From: Rhodocyclaceae bacterium
GTDB taxonomy: Bacteria; Pseudomonadota; Gammaproteobacteria; Burkholderiales; Rhodocyclaceae
Direction of reading: 5' to 3'
DNA length: 36,104 nt
Assembly (NCBI GenBank): GCA_023383815.1
Contig: JAHDYG010000029.1
Location: 1-36,104, forward strand
Part shown: piece after piece, positions 1-7,760 of the stretch
Layout: the number at the start of each line of letters is the position of its first letter
Numbering within the stretch: the stretch's first letter is position 1
Notes under the pieces: generated by a model
The model's input: the letters and a program-made list of their open reading frames with translations, nothing else
What the model was told of the DNA's origin: nothing
The model's database searches: none
Program-made: the position numbers and the translations under genes

Positions 1-44
1 TGAAAGGGGACGAGATAAACCGAGGGGCGTTGTCGCGATAAATC
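1..44 (+). repeat. Left phage end with two putative transposase sites
   Basis: The window opens with TGAA and holds two related 11-mers, CGAGATAAACC at 11-21 and CGCGATAAATC at 34-44, spaced 23 bp apart. Read inward from 36102, the right end has CGCGATAATTG and CGCGATAAATC at exactly the same offsets (11-21 and 34-44). Matching offsets at both termini are what a transposase of the Mu/Tn552 group needs to pair the ends. No third site is evident further in. Flanking host sequence is not present on this side, so the target duplication cannot be read. Positions 45-116 contain no gene I can support. Confidence 0.85.
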
Positions 45-116
45 CGGGATACGGTGGGATCGCGTGGGCTTACTCGGGATGGAGTTTGCAACTCGATTGC
101 AGAGGACGCAAGGCTA

Positions 117-659
117 TCAGCAATCGTCGTCGAACAACCTGCCTTGACGCGCGGCGCGTTCGGCGCGCAGGCGCGCGCCGATGACCTGACGGACGCGCTC
201 GGCCGAGATGCCGTGCGCAATGCCCGTCTCGCGGTAGTTGCCCCGGAACTCGTCCCAGAGCGCTTCGTCCCGTTCGCGGCGCTGGCAGATGACTCCTTTC
301 GGAACGTACTGACCGCCGACCACTACACGCGCGGTGTCGAGCAGGCGCAGCACGGCGACGCGGACCCACTGTTGAGGCATGTTCATGTCGCGTTCGAGGA
401 GTTTGAACCATACGTCGGCCAGCGCAGCATAACCCGCATCGGCATCAGCCAGCTCGGACGCTGGGACCGATGGAGCAACCGGCATACGATGGCCACCGAT
501 GCGGGCGGCAGCGGATCGCGTGAGGGCCAGTGCCAACTTGTTGACGAGATCAGTGCTCCGAGCCGGCAGCAGCGCCGTCAGCTCGCGGCTCAGCTCATAT
601 GCGAGCAGGCCGAGAAGCTCGGGCAGGTCAGGCTGCTCGGGGCGATCATCGTGCGCCAT
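117..659 (-). CDS. Mor-family transcriptional activator
   Basis: A 180-aa protein and the last gene of the leftward early operon, next to the phage end. The C-terminal third has the Mor/Mu C layout: a GGQYVPKG strand, then a helix-turn-helix beginning LWDEFRGNYRETGIAHGIS and a basic tail ending in LFDD. Mor of phage Mu binds dyad DNA centred near -43 and recruits RNA polymerase to promoters lacking a -35 box. The start at 659 is preferred because GGAGCGGGGC precedes it; it overlaps the gp16-like gene by 14 bases. An upstream in-frame ATG at 710 would extend it into that gene without a better ribosome site. No separate C homologue is visible, so this may be the only activator of the late promoters. 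Family call is firm; the regulon is inference. Confidence 0.85.
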   Translation of the reverse strand: MAHDDRPEQPDLPELLGLLAYELSRELTALLPARSTDLVNKLALALTRSAAARIGGHRMPVAPSVPASELADADAGYAALADVWFKLLERDMNMPQQWVRVAVLRLLDTARVVVGGQYVPKGVICQRRERDEALWDEFRGNYRETGIAHGISAERVRQVIGARLRAERAARQGRLFDDDC

Positions 660-1272
660 TGCCCCGCTCCATCTCGTCGAGATACCACCACGCACGCTGC
701 AGTGACTCAAACCCGGCAGGATTGAGCGTCGGGCTCACGAGAACAGGCAGCGAGGCAACTTCGATCCCGGCCGGCAGTTTGCCGGCAGCCTGAAGCGTGG
801 CGGTGCGTTCTGCGAGCTTGGCCGGCAGCTGGCGCGCGGCCCATGCCTTGATGCCTTCGATCACTTTGTCGGGGCGACGCGTCCATTGGAGGGTATCCAC
901 TCCACTGATCCGACGAGCGAAGTTCGCAAGCGCGGCTTCGCTCGGATCGAGGACGATTCCTACTTCGTGCAGCCAGAGCCAGAGCGCCCGGATCTTGCTG
1001 CCCTCCGGTGACGTGTCGAGCTTGCGCTGCTCGCGCGGCGCCCTGCCGGCTGGTTTCGTAGGTTTGAACCCGGATGCGCGCATGTGCTTGATCACCGCAT
1101 CGAGTTCGTCGATCGACAGTTCCTTCGCCGAACGCTTCCCGTTTGACTTCGCGGCCAGCAGATCGCGGTAGGTGTCCTCGTCCAAGCGCAGAACGTTGCG
1201 GCCTGTCTGGACGATCTTGATGAGTCGTGAGCGCTGGGTAGCGCGGGCGGCAGCCAGAGGTGCGGAGATCAC
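646..1272 (-). CDS. Mu gp16 / GemA-like protein (DUF1018)
   Basis: A 208-aa protein. The N-terminal half reads as the phage gp16/GemA family: a basic helix around RLIKIVQTGRNVLRLDEDTY, then DLLAAKSNGKRSAKELSIDEL and HMRASGFKP. The remainder is a second helical domain containing RALWLWLHEVGIV. In Mu, GemA is an early protein reported to influence host gene expression; its biochemical activity is not settled. The GTG start at 1272 overlaps the upstream TGA (GTGA) and lies a few bases after GAGG, so translation is probably coupled to the DUF5131 gene. Upstream in-frame codons would run through that gene and are rejected. Confidence 0.85.
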   Translation of the reverse strand: MISAPLAAARATQRSRLIKIVQTGRNVLRLDEDTYRDLLAAKSNGKRSAKELSIDELDAVIKHMRASGFKPTKPAGRAPREQRKLDTSPEGSKIRALWLWLHEVGIVLDPSEAALANFARRISGVDTLQWTRRPDKVIEGIKAWAARQLPAKLAERTATLQAAGKLPAGIEVASLPVLVSPTLNPAGFESLQRAWWYLDEMERGNGAR

Positions 1273-2267
1273 GATGTCAGCCTCATGTGAAATTTCGGGT
1301 TCGATTCCAACGCAATTGCTGGATAGCCGTCGTGCTTCACGCCGTCTAGCTGGCGGCCCGCAGACTTCTTGCCGACGCGAAGAGGCCAGTCGCTGGCATT
1401 GATCTCCATCGGGGCGTGCTCTGGGTTGCCGTCCTGCAAAGCAGGCAACCACTCGCCCCACTGCTTGAACAGGAACGGCACGCCTGCGGCCTGGCACTGG
1501 TCGCGCAGGCTGCGCACCCAGGCGGGATGCATCGGGCGTGCCTTTGGGCCGGACTCGCCGCCGACGACGACCCAGTCAAGATGCGGACCGTAGGTGCCCC
1601 CGCACTTCGTGGCGCGGAACCCGTCGAGGGCGTTGTCACAGTACGTCCAGTCGTCGTACTGGCTTGCCCTCATGATTTGGTCAAGGCGGACCGGGCCGAG
1701 CAGCGGCTCAGCACTGATCCACCGCACCGCTGCCGGCGTGTCGAGCAGCAGCGGGATGCGCTCTTCGGCGGTTGCCTGATCGTCGATGCTGACGCCGAGC
1801 CAGATGTTCGGCAGCGCCTTGCCGACAGCCCCGAGGTCCGGATACCCCATCGCCTCGATTGCCTGTCGAATTCCGATGCGGATGCACGATCCGCCGCCGC
1901 ACCGGAGGTAGTCGCGCATTCGCTCCGGACGCTTCGTCAATACCTGGAACGTGTGGTGTGGCGCCAAGGCCATCACCGCAAAGACAGCGTCGATGAACTC
2001 GTCCGGCACGTCGGGGTGAAACAGATCCGACATCGAGGTCACGAAGATCCTGCGCGGCCGACGCCAGCGCAGCGGCAGGGCCAGAACATCAGCGTGGCAC
2101 CGCACATCCGTGAACGCACGACCGAAGTAACGTGTCTGCCGGTTCGCCGACAGCCTCGCCCAGTCGCGCTCGGCATAGCAGTGCTTGCAGCCGGCCGACA
2201 CCTTCGAGCAGCCGGTGACCGGGTTCCACGTCGCATCGGTCCATTCGATACCAGTGTTGTCGCCCAT
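1269..2267 (-). CDS. DUF5131 (phage Gp37/Gp68) family protein
   Basis: A 332-aa protein. The N-terminus has C20-x6-C27-x2-C30 within the motif CSKVSAGCKHCYAE, a three-cysteine cluster like those that hold a 4Fe-4S centre in radical-SAM-related proteins. It continues with IFVTSMSDLFHPDVPDEFI and FQVLTKRPERM, and ends with VVGGESGPKARPMHPAWVRSL and FLFKQWGEW, all diagnostic of DUF5131. Molecular function is unknown; relatives occur in phages and near defence or DNA-modification genes. The start at 2267 has GGAGAG eight bases upstream, two bases after the preceding stop. A role in nucleic-acid repair or modification is speculation. Confidence 0.85.
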   Translation of the reverse strand: MGDNTGIEWTDATWNPVTGCSKVSAGCKHCYAERDWARLSANRQTRYFGRAFTDVRCHADVLALPLRWRRPRRIFVTSMSDLFHPDVPDEFIDAVFAVMALAPHHTFQVLTKRPERMRDYLRCGGGSCIRIGIRQAIEAMGYPDLGAVGKALPNIWLGVSIDDQATAEERIPLLLDTPAAVRWISAEPLLGPVRLDQIMRASQYDDWTYCDNALDGFRATKCGGTYGPHLDWVVVGGESGPKARPMHPAWVRSLRDQCQAAGVPFLFKQWGEWLPALQDGNPEHAPMEINASDWPLRVGKKSAGRQLDGVKHDGYPAIALESNPKFHMRLTS

Positions 2268-2269
2268 GA

Positions 2270-2587
2270 TCAGCTCTCCGCCGGTGCGCAACTGCTGCAC
2301 AAATCGGCCTCGATCCAGTAGCACCCGTCTTCGCACCCGTGATCCCACGTGCATCCACACAAGCGGCACGCCTGGTCGGGGTCGGTCTTGATGCTCCAGT
2401 AGGCGACGCCAGCGCAATCGGCGCGGGAGACCTCGGCGACGGTGGTCCGCTGAAGTTGGCCGAACACTTTCACAGCCAGACGCTCGACGGCTTGCTGCGC
2501 ACCACCTGTGCAACTTGCCCGGTGCTTGCTGCCGAACGTCGCGGTGTAGGTGTTGTAGCGGTCGCGGACGGAAACGATGATTTCCAT
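2270..2587 (-). CDS. Small protein with C-terminal Cys-rich zinc-binding motif
   Basis: A 105-aa protein not assignable to a named family. Its last 30 residues hold seven cysteines in CRLCGCTWDHGCEDGCYW followed by DLCSSC, a pattern I recognise from many small phage proteins and which probably binds zinc. The N-terminal 70 residues start MEIIVSVRDRYNTYTATFGSKH and look like a mixed alpha/beta domain. It is separated by 3 bases from the DUF2786 gene and by 2 from the DUF5131 gene, so the three are co-translated. No function can be inferred beyond possible nucleic-acid or protein binding. Confidence 0.7.
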   Translation of the reverse strand: MEIIVSVRDRYNTYTATFGSKHRASCTGGAQQAVERLAVKVFGQLQRTTVAEVSRADCAGVAYWSIKTDPDQACRLCGCTWDHGCEDGCYWIEADLCSSCAPAES

Positions 2588-2590
2588 GGC

Positions 2591-3283
2591 TCAGCCCTCC
2601 AGCATCAAAGGCTTGCTGGCACGGACACCACGGTGCAGTTGCGCGCCACGGCCAACGCTGCGGCCAGCGTGGTAGGCGTCCTGGTCCTTCTCGCTCAGAT
2701 TACGGCCGGCATTGCGATCGGTGGTAGAGAGCTCCCCTATGTGCGCATACTTGAACTTCATGTATGCCTCAACGGCCTCAGCCGCGCCCTCCGGGGGCGT
2801 GCTCGCGACGACGGTGGCGCACGCGGTGCACACCCATCCTTCGCTGAAGAGATCGGCACGGCGCGTCTTGTTGGTCTTCTTCTTGGTCCGCTTGAGGGAC
2901 TCGGCGATGAACTCGCGACGGGCCTTGAGCGCCTGGCGCAGCAGCACCTCGAACGAGTACGCGGCGACCTGGTCGGCAGGCGGCAGGCCGACGAACACCC
3001 ACCACGATTCGACCCAGCCACCACGGAACATGAGCTTGCAGCCGAAGGCTTCTGCAACGTGGCCCGCGAGATGGCTCTCCCAGCTCGTCGGGCGCGCCGT
3101 TGCACCACTCTTCGCTTTCGATTCGCTCACGTCGGCCGCGAGCATTTCGGTCTGACTGAACTGGCACAGCTCCATCAGCTTTTGCGCCTGGCGCAGTGCC
3201 GCTGCCGCCTCGTGTTCGCTGCCGGAGTTGGCCAACGCCATGCACTTCCTGATCTTGCCGAGGATGTCGTCACGGTTGTCCAT
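2591..3283 (-). CDS. DUF2786-family protein
   Basis: A 230-aa protein. Residues 1-45 match the DUF2786 pattern: a helix DILGKIRKCMALANS, a short linker, and HEAAAALRQAQKLMEL. The middle contains the companion region usually attached to it (WESHLAGHVAEAFGCKLMFR, then VGLPPADQVAAYSFEVLLRQ), followed by a lysine-rich stretch ESLKRTKKKTNKTRR. DUF2786 proteins are frequent in phages and plasmids; their function is unknown. The start at 3283 shares one base with the Gam stop (TGATG). A longer reading frame to 3508 exists but lies inside the Gam gene and is rejected. Confidence 0.75.
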   Translation of the reverse strand: MDNRDDILGKIRKCMALANSGSEHEAAAALRQAQKLMELCQFSQTEMLAADVSESKAKSGATARPTSWESHLAGHVAEAFGCKLMFRGGWVESWWVFVGLPPADQVAAYSFEVLLRQALKARREFIAESLKRTKKKTNKTRRADLFSEGWVCTACATVVASTPPEGAAEAVEAYMKFKYAHIGELSTTDRNAGRNLSEKDQDAYHAGRSVGRGAQLHRGVRASKPLMLEG

Positions 3284-3816
3284 CACTGCGCCTCCGACAG
3301 TTCCGCCTCGAACGGCGTCACGATGAAATCCTCGACCTGGCTGATCGTGATCCCGGGCACGAGCGCGACGGCTTCTGGCTCGTTGAGGATCGCCTCCTTG
3401 TTCACCTCCGGGTTCTCGCGGATGAAACGCCCGAGTCCGGCGCGGCGCAGCGCGTCGAGCACGGCATCCTTCCCAGTGATGCGCACCGAGGGCGGGCGCA
3501 TGCGCCACGCGACCTCACCCGACGCAAACGCCGCGGTCTTCGTCTTGCCGCCCTGAGTGAGGGTGTCGCGGTTGGCTTCGCACCAGATCTGCACGCCCTG
3601 GTTGAGCGCGTCGATGCGCTGTGCGTGAGGGGCCGCGACGTGCTCCCAACGCTCCTTGACGGCGGCGAGTTCGTCGTTCATTGCAGCCTGCAGGCGCTGC
3701 AGCTCGCGCTGGCGCTCGCCGATCTCGCGGATCGAGTCGACAACCTGTCCACGGGACTGCGGGACGGGCACGGTCGAAACCTGGCTCTTGTGGCGGGTAG
3801 TGGCTTTCCTGTTCAT
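3283..3816 (-). CDS. gam: Gam, host-nuclease inhibitor / DNA-end-binding protein
   Basis: A 177-aa protein. Residues 25-70 form a charged helix rich in Arg, Glu and Gln (SIREIGERQRELQRLQAAMN) followed by the Ku-like core of Mu Gam: GQVAWRM-type strand (here SGEVAWRMRPPSVRITG) and LGRFIRENPEVNKEAILNEP. Mu Gam is a Ku-like dimer that coats linear DNA ends and blocks exonucleases such as RecBCD. Length agrees with Mu Gam. The ATG at 3816 overlaps the upstream stop by four bases (ATGA) and has AAGGA upstream. Its position downstream of A and B in the early operon is as in other Mu-like phages. Confidence 0.9.
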   Translation of the reverse strand: MNRKATTRHKSQVSTVPVPQSRGQVVDSIREIGERQRELQRLQAAMNDELAAVKERWEHVAAPHAQRIDALNQGVQIWCEANRDTLTQGGKTKTAAFASGEVAWRMRPPSVRITGKDAVLDALRRAGLGRFIRENPEVNKEAILNEPEAVALVPGITISQVEDFIVTPFEAELSEAQ

Positions 3817-4103
3817 GCTGTAACGATCCTTCTGGGGTTGCGGCAGTGGGATGGCTCGACCGGGTCGCGGCGGTTCGGGCACGCTGCGCGGCCGGTCGCT
3901 GTGAGGCGCAGAATCTGCGGGCTGGACCAGGGGCGGATCTCCAGCAGGCCCTCGGCGACGAGCCGATTGATCTGGGTGTTGCAGTCGCCGAATCGATCGC
4001 ACAGCGCATCGCGCCCCATGTCGCCGGCGCGCAGCGCAATCAGGATCCGGCCGAACACCGTCGATTGCGTGTAGGGGCGAGCTCGTTGGCGGGCGTCAGC
4101 CAT
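3813..4103 (-). CDS. Small winged-helix DNA-binding protein
   Basis: A 96-aa protein. After a short basic N-terminus, TVFGRILIALRAGDMGRDALCDRF followed by NTQINRLVAEGLLEIR and a short beta-wing (SPQILRLTATGRAA) gives a typical winged-helix outline. Probably a phage DNA-binding regulator or a transposition accessory protein; no named family is certain. Its start at 4103 lies 8 bases inside the preceding gene and its end overlaps gam by ATGA. Confidence 0.65.
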   Translation of the reverse strand: MADARQRARPYTQSTVFGRILIALRAGDMGRDALCDRFGDCNTQINRLVAEGLLEIRPWSSPQILRLTATGRAACPNRRDPVEPSHCRNPRRIVTA

Positions 4104-4353
4104 GGCCGTTCGTCCGATTGCAGATGCGCGGGCGCAGGTGTGCGAGCAGATCGGCTTCCGCGCACCACCAGAACTCGGGCAGCGACACCAGGGCGCCGCT
4201 GACTTCAGAACGCCAGCCATCCGCGGTGTACATGTAGATCCCCGAGATCAGCGCCTCCTCCAGCCAAGGGTCATCCTGTGGTCCGGCTGGCGCGGCAAGG
4301 ATCGCGGTTACGCGCAGCGCCGGCGTTTCGGTGTGCGGATGCCATGGGATCAT
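4096..4353 (-). CDS. Hypothetical 85-aa early protein
   Basis: Starts MIPWHPHTETPALRVTAILAAP and contains GIYMYTADGWRSEVSGALVS then PEFWWCAEADLLAHL. The tryptophan-rich second half (GDW/GWRSE, FWWCAE) resembles small phage proteins of the DUF551 type, in which a conserved Trp pattern sits around a metal-free beta core, but I am not sure. The ribosome site GGGAGGAACCGCG before ATG 4353 is strong, and the start overlaps the upstream stop as ATGA. Function unknown. Confidence 0.6.
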   Translation of the reverse strand: MIPWHPHTETPALRVTAILAAPAGPQDDPWLEEALISGIYMYTADGWRSEVSGALVSLPEFWWCAEADLLAHLRPRICNRTNGHG

Positions 4354-4751
4354 CGCGGTTCCTCCCAGATCACGCACACCCCCTCGATGACGCACGAAAC
4401 CGTTACGTGCCCGGGCGTGTCGTACCAGAAGTTCCGGGATCCGGCTGCATCGAGCAGCGCGGAGAGCGACACCTGCGGGTCGCGCTGGATGCGGATCGAA
4501 GGGTCGCCGCAGGCGAAGGGCTCGCCCGCGACGCTGTGCGAGACGACGCGGATCCCCATCGCGCGCAGCCGGCGCATTGCGGCGTTGAGCAGCGCCAGGC
4601 GTTCCGTGGCCTTGCGCGTGAGCACCCGGGGCGGCGCGGCATCGGCGGGGTTGGCGCCAGACCAGGCGCAATCGTTTTCGTGGTGCGGGCGCGGGATGTT
4701 GCGACCGTCGCCATGCCGGTACATCGGGATCACACTCGGGCCGGCAATCAT
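4350..4751 (-). CDS. Hypothetical 133-aa early protein
   Basis: Begins MIAGPSVIPMYRHGDGR and contains a helical stretch LTRKATERLALLNAAMRRLRAMG followed by a predicted beta-rich C-terminal half (IRVVSHSVAG, VTVSCVIEGVCVIWEE). No recognised family. The start at 4751 forms an ATGA overlap with the B-like ATPase stop, and its own stop forms ATGA with the next gene, so it belongs to the transposition operon. Function unknown. Confidence 0.55.
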   Translation of the reverse strand: MIAGPSVIPMYRHGDGRNIPRPHHENDCAWSGANPADAAPPRVLTRKATERLALLNAAMRRLRAMGIRVVSHSVAGEPFACGDPSIRIQRDPQVSLSALLDAAGSRNFWYDTPGHVTVSCVIEGVCVIWEEPR

Positions 4752-5971
4752 GATTCCCTCCGCACGGATGCCTCGATCAGCTGCGCGCTCACCTTCGGGG
4801 CTCCGATGCGCACCGCCTGGTTCATGGCGCCGCTCACCAGGTTGTTCACCGCCAGCGGGTAGCACAGCGAGACCGTCTGCGCCTGGGTCTGCCCGCGCAC
4901 CCGGCGGGTGATGCTCGTGCGCAGCTTCTCCTGGATCATCTCGAGCGCACCGCGCTCGAAGATGGCGTCGAAGTCGGCATCCACCCGGGCGAACTTGTGG
5001 CGCAGGTACGGCTCAAGCGCCGGCCCGAGCGGGCCGAGGCGCGCGAACTCGCAGCGCTGCACCACTTCGCGCACTTCCGGGTTGTGCTCGGAGAGCTTCC
5101 ACTCCAGTTCGGTCTGGCCGATCAGGATGATCGCGAGCAGCTTCTTGAAGCCCTCCTGCACCTCGTAGAAACGCTTCAGGTGCTTCAACGTGGGCGTTGC
5201 CAGGCAGTGCGCCTCTTCGATGATGAGCAGGTGCTTGCGCCCGATCTGGGCGCTCGAGCGCAGGATGTCGTGCATCTGCTCGCTCCGGTCCTGGACGCTC
5301 ACGCGCTGGCGCGTCCCCGGGGCCACTCGCCGGATCACGGCGCCCGTGATGTCGGTCGCGCGCAGCATGCGGCCCTTGTTGTTGGTGTCTTCCATCCCGA
5401 GCACGTACGGTTCGATCACGGTCACCGGTTCATCGTTGGTGTTGATCCAGTCGATCAGGTCGTGGCGCAGCGTGCTCTTTCCGGCGCCGCTTTCCGCGAT
5501 CACCGCCAGGAGCCCGCCGTGCTTGGCCACCTGGCGCATGGCCGCGCGCACGTAGCGGATGTCGTCGCTGACGAACACATCGGCGTCGCACGCCATCTCG
5601 TCGGTGAAAGGGTCTCGGAGAATGCGAAAGTGAGCCTTCGCCTCCCGCGTGAGCGTCTGTTTGCGTAGTAGCATGTGCACGTCCTCCGGTTCGTGTGCTT
5701 CGGGCTGGGTGACCGGCGCAACAGCGTGAGCGCGCTGTTGCGCCATTTCTTTTTCGACGGCGTCGATCTGCAGTTCGGTTGCACCGTGGCGGCGCAGGAA
5801 GTCGATCGCGTTCTGCTGCAGTTCGGCCGAGGCAATGCTTCGCGGCCAGTAGCCGTACTTGATGATCTGGGTCAGCGCGGCCGGCGAGATCTCCATGTGC
5901 CGCGCGAGCGCGTTTTGCGACTGCCGCAGGTTCGGCAGCAGGGACTGGAGCACGGTGAGTTCCCGCGTCAT
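4748..5971 (-). CDS. B: Transposition target-selection AAA+ ATPase (MuB-like)
   Basis: A 407-aa protein. Residues about 15-45 look like a helix-turn-helix (LRQSQNALARHMEISPAAL), as in MuB. The AAA+ core follows: Walker A ESGAGKST at 160-167, Walker B HLLIIEEAH at 247-255, sensor-like LLAIILIGQTELE near 278-290. This is the MuB/TniB/ExeA-like group, which binds target DNA with ATP and delivers it to the transposase, and confers target immunity. It is longer than MuB (312 aa), resembling the BcepMu-type partner. It begins one base after the transposase stop (TGACATG), so production of the pair is likely coupled. Confidence 0.9.
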   Translation of the reverse strand: MTRELTVLQSLLPNLRQSQNALARHMEISPAALTQIIKYGYWPRSIASAELQQNAIDFLRRHGATELQIDAVEKEMAQQRAHAVAPVTQPEAHEPEDVHMLLRKQTLTREAKAHFRILRDPFTDEMACDADVFVSDDIRYVRAAMRQVAKHGGLLAVIAESGAGKSTLRHDLIDWINTNDEPVTVIEPYVLGMEDTNNKGRMLRATDITGAVIRRVAPGTRQRVSVQDRSEQMHDILRSSAQIGRKHLLIIEEAHCLATPTLKHLKRFYEVQEGFKKLLAIILIGQTELEWKLSEHNPEVREVVQRCEFARLGPLGPALEPYLRHKFARVDADFDAIFERGALEMIQEKLRTSITRRVRGQTQAQTVSLCYPLAVNNLVSGAMNQAVRIGAPKVSAQLIEASVRRES

Positions 5972-5972
5972 G

Positions 5973-7760
5973 TCAGGCCACCCTGGCGGCGGCGCCGCTG
6001 TTCGGGTCGCGCAGCTGCTCGATCAGCGCAGCCACCTGTTCTTCGGTGGCACCCTGACCGTAACGGAGCGAAAAGAATCGATGCTCGTCGGGCGTGAGGT
6101 TGCGCCCCAGCCCGTCCACGATGCGCAGCATCGCCGAGGTGGCGTCGAGCCGATCGGGTTCGGCCGCCACGGCATGCGCGGGTGCCTCGATCCCGGTGCC
6201 CGCGCGCGGCAGATAGGTCGGCAGCTCGATCTCCTTCAGGTGGCTGTGCGCATCGAGCGTGTTGCCAAACGGCACCGCCTTCTTCTCGCGGGCCCGCTTG
6301 ACCTCCTCGGCCGACAGCCCCGGATAGGCCACCGCATCCATCGCGGCGGCAGCGTGCTCGATCGCAGTGTCCGGCATGGCCTTGTACTCGGCGCCGATCT
6401 CGGCCGCGGTGGCGAGCTGGCCGAAGCGGTCGTAGCCGCGCTCGGGTTCCACGCGGTAGATCAGCGGCGCACCGTCGTAGCGCGCCACCTCCACCTGGAT
6501 CGCACAATCGCCGTACACCAGCGGGCGCACCGTCACGTGGTCTTCGATGCAGATGCCGTCGAGCCCGCGCAGGCTGTAGAACTCCGAGCGCTCGGCTGCC
6601 GGGTGGCGATACTGCACCGTCAGGTCCGGGCGCACCTGGCGGGTCTCGATCTTTCCTGCCATTAGTGCCCGGCACACCTCCACGTCGGGCAGCACGCGCA
6701 ACTGCTCGGCGGTAATCCACTGCCACAAGTCATAGCGTGCCACCGGCTCGGCGAGCCCACGCCGGTGCAGGCGTGAATCCTGCCCAGGCAGCAGGTTGGC
6801 ATTCCAGGCGTTGGCCCACGCAGCAGCGGCGGCGTTGAGCTGGGCCACATCCTCCACAGGCTCGAAGCGCAGGCGGCTCTCGAACTGGGTCTCGGTGATG
6901 TTGTTGCCGCCTTCCACCCCGCCCTTCGCGCGGGCGTTGCCGGCTTCGTGCTCCAGCGGCGTCACACCCAGGCTGCGCAGCAATTCCTTGATTGCCGCCG
7001 AGGTATTCGCGCTGCCCTTGTCCCACAGCAGGTAGTACGGTACCCCGTGCAGCAGCCGCCCCGGCTGCTGGCCCCAGGCGTACATCAGGAAGTCGAACAG
7101 GTTGTGCTGTGTCTCGCCGGCCGCTTCCACGTACCACGGCACGATCGCCCCGCTGGCGCGGTCATACAGCACGTAGCGCCACACCTTGAACTTGACCTTC
7201 GCCAGCCCTTCGAGCTTGTTCTTGTAGAACTCGCGGTCGCGCATGATGTGCTGCTTGCCGCGCAGGTAGTACACCAGGCACAGGCTGGGGTCGACCTCGT
7301 GAGTGTGGTTGGGGTGCGGCGCGCGTAGCGCCTGCACCGGATTCGCGTTGCGCTGGGCCGCGACGTTGAGCTTGCGCGCGCGCAGCAGGCGGTTCAGATG
7401 CCCGGTGCTGCAGCCGAACTGGAACTCGTTCTGTTCCAGCACGCCCCGCGCGGTGGTCGTGAAGAGCGCCTGCTTGCCGTTGTCGCGGACTGACTCACGC
7501 TGCGCGGCACCCAGGGCCACCAGCGACTCGGGCGGCACGGCGGTACTGCCCTTGTCGCACCGCACGGCGCGCCCCGGGTTGCGCCCGGCCGATTGCTTGA
7601 GGTGGCCATATACCGTCTGGATCGACCAGCCCAGGAACCCGGCCGCGGCCTCAACCAGGCGCCGCTTGCCGCCGTGCGGCGCCGCATCGAGCTTGCGTGC
7701 GAGTTCGCGCAGGTAATCCCGCGTCTCGGGGGCGAGTTGTGTCGCCATCATCGCCTCCAT
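5973..7760 (-). CDS. A: DDE transposase of Mu/Tn552-like type (rve fold)
   Basis: A 595-aa protein. N-terminal 130 residues hold helix-turn-helix segments (FLGWSIQTVYGHL; FGCSTGHLNRLLRARKL) for binding the phage ends. The integrase-fold core has D157 (EVDPS), D247 (LLWDKGSAN) and E283 (GGVEGGNN); exactly 35 residues lie between the second Asp and Glu, a DD35E triad. A beta-barrel and a C-terminal region for partner binding follow. It catalyses strand transfer for integration and replicative transposition. The ATG at 7760 shares a base with the upstream stop (TGATG); ATGs at 7751 and 7748 are alternatives, the latter behind GGAGG. It is shorter than MuA (663 aa), in line with the BcepMu/Tn552 group. 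Confidence 0.93.
   Translation of the reverse strand: MEAMMATQLAPETRDYLRELARKLDAAPHGGKRRLVEAAAGFLGWSIQTVYGHLKQSAGRNPGRAVRCDKGSTAVPPESLVALGAAQRESVRDNGKQALFTTTARGVLEQNEFQFGCSTGHLNRLLRARKLNVAAQRNANPVQALRAPHPNHTHEVDPSLCLVYYLRGKQHIMRDREFYKNKLEGLAKVKFKVWRYVLYDRASGAIVPWYVEAAGETQHNLFDFLMYAWGQQPGRLLHGVPYYLLWDKGSANTSAAIKELLRSLGVTPLEHEAGNARAKGGVEGGNNITETQFESRLRFEPVEDVAQLNAAAAAWANAWNANLLPGQDSRLHRRGLAEPVARYDLWQWITAEQLRVLPDVEVCRALMAGKIETRQVRPDLTVQYRHPAAERSEFYSLRGLDGICIEDHVTVRPLVYGDCAIQVEVARYDGAPLIYRVEPERGYDRFGQLATAAEIGAEYKAMPDTAIEHAAAAMDAVAYPGLSAEEVKRAREKKAVPFGNTLDAHSHLKEIELPTYLPRAGTGIEAPAHAVAAEPDRLDATSAMLRIVDGLGRNLTPDEHRFFSLRYGQGATEEQVAALIEQLRDPNSGAAARVA

Noticed and set aside
54-725. Plus-strand frame over the left end and the Mor-like gene
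   Set aside because: The Mor-family motif is in the minus strand; the plus frame has unlikely composition and no ribosome site.
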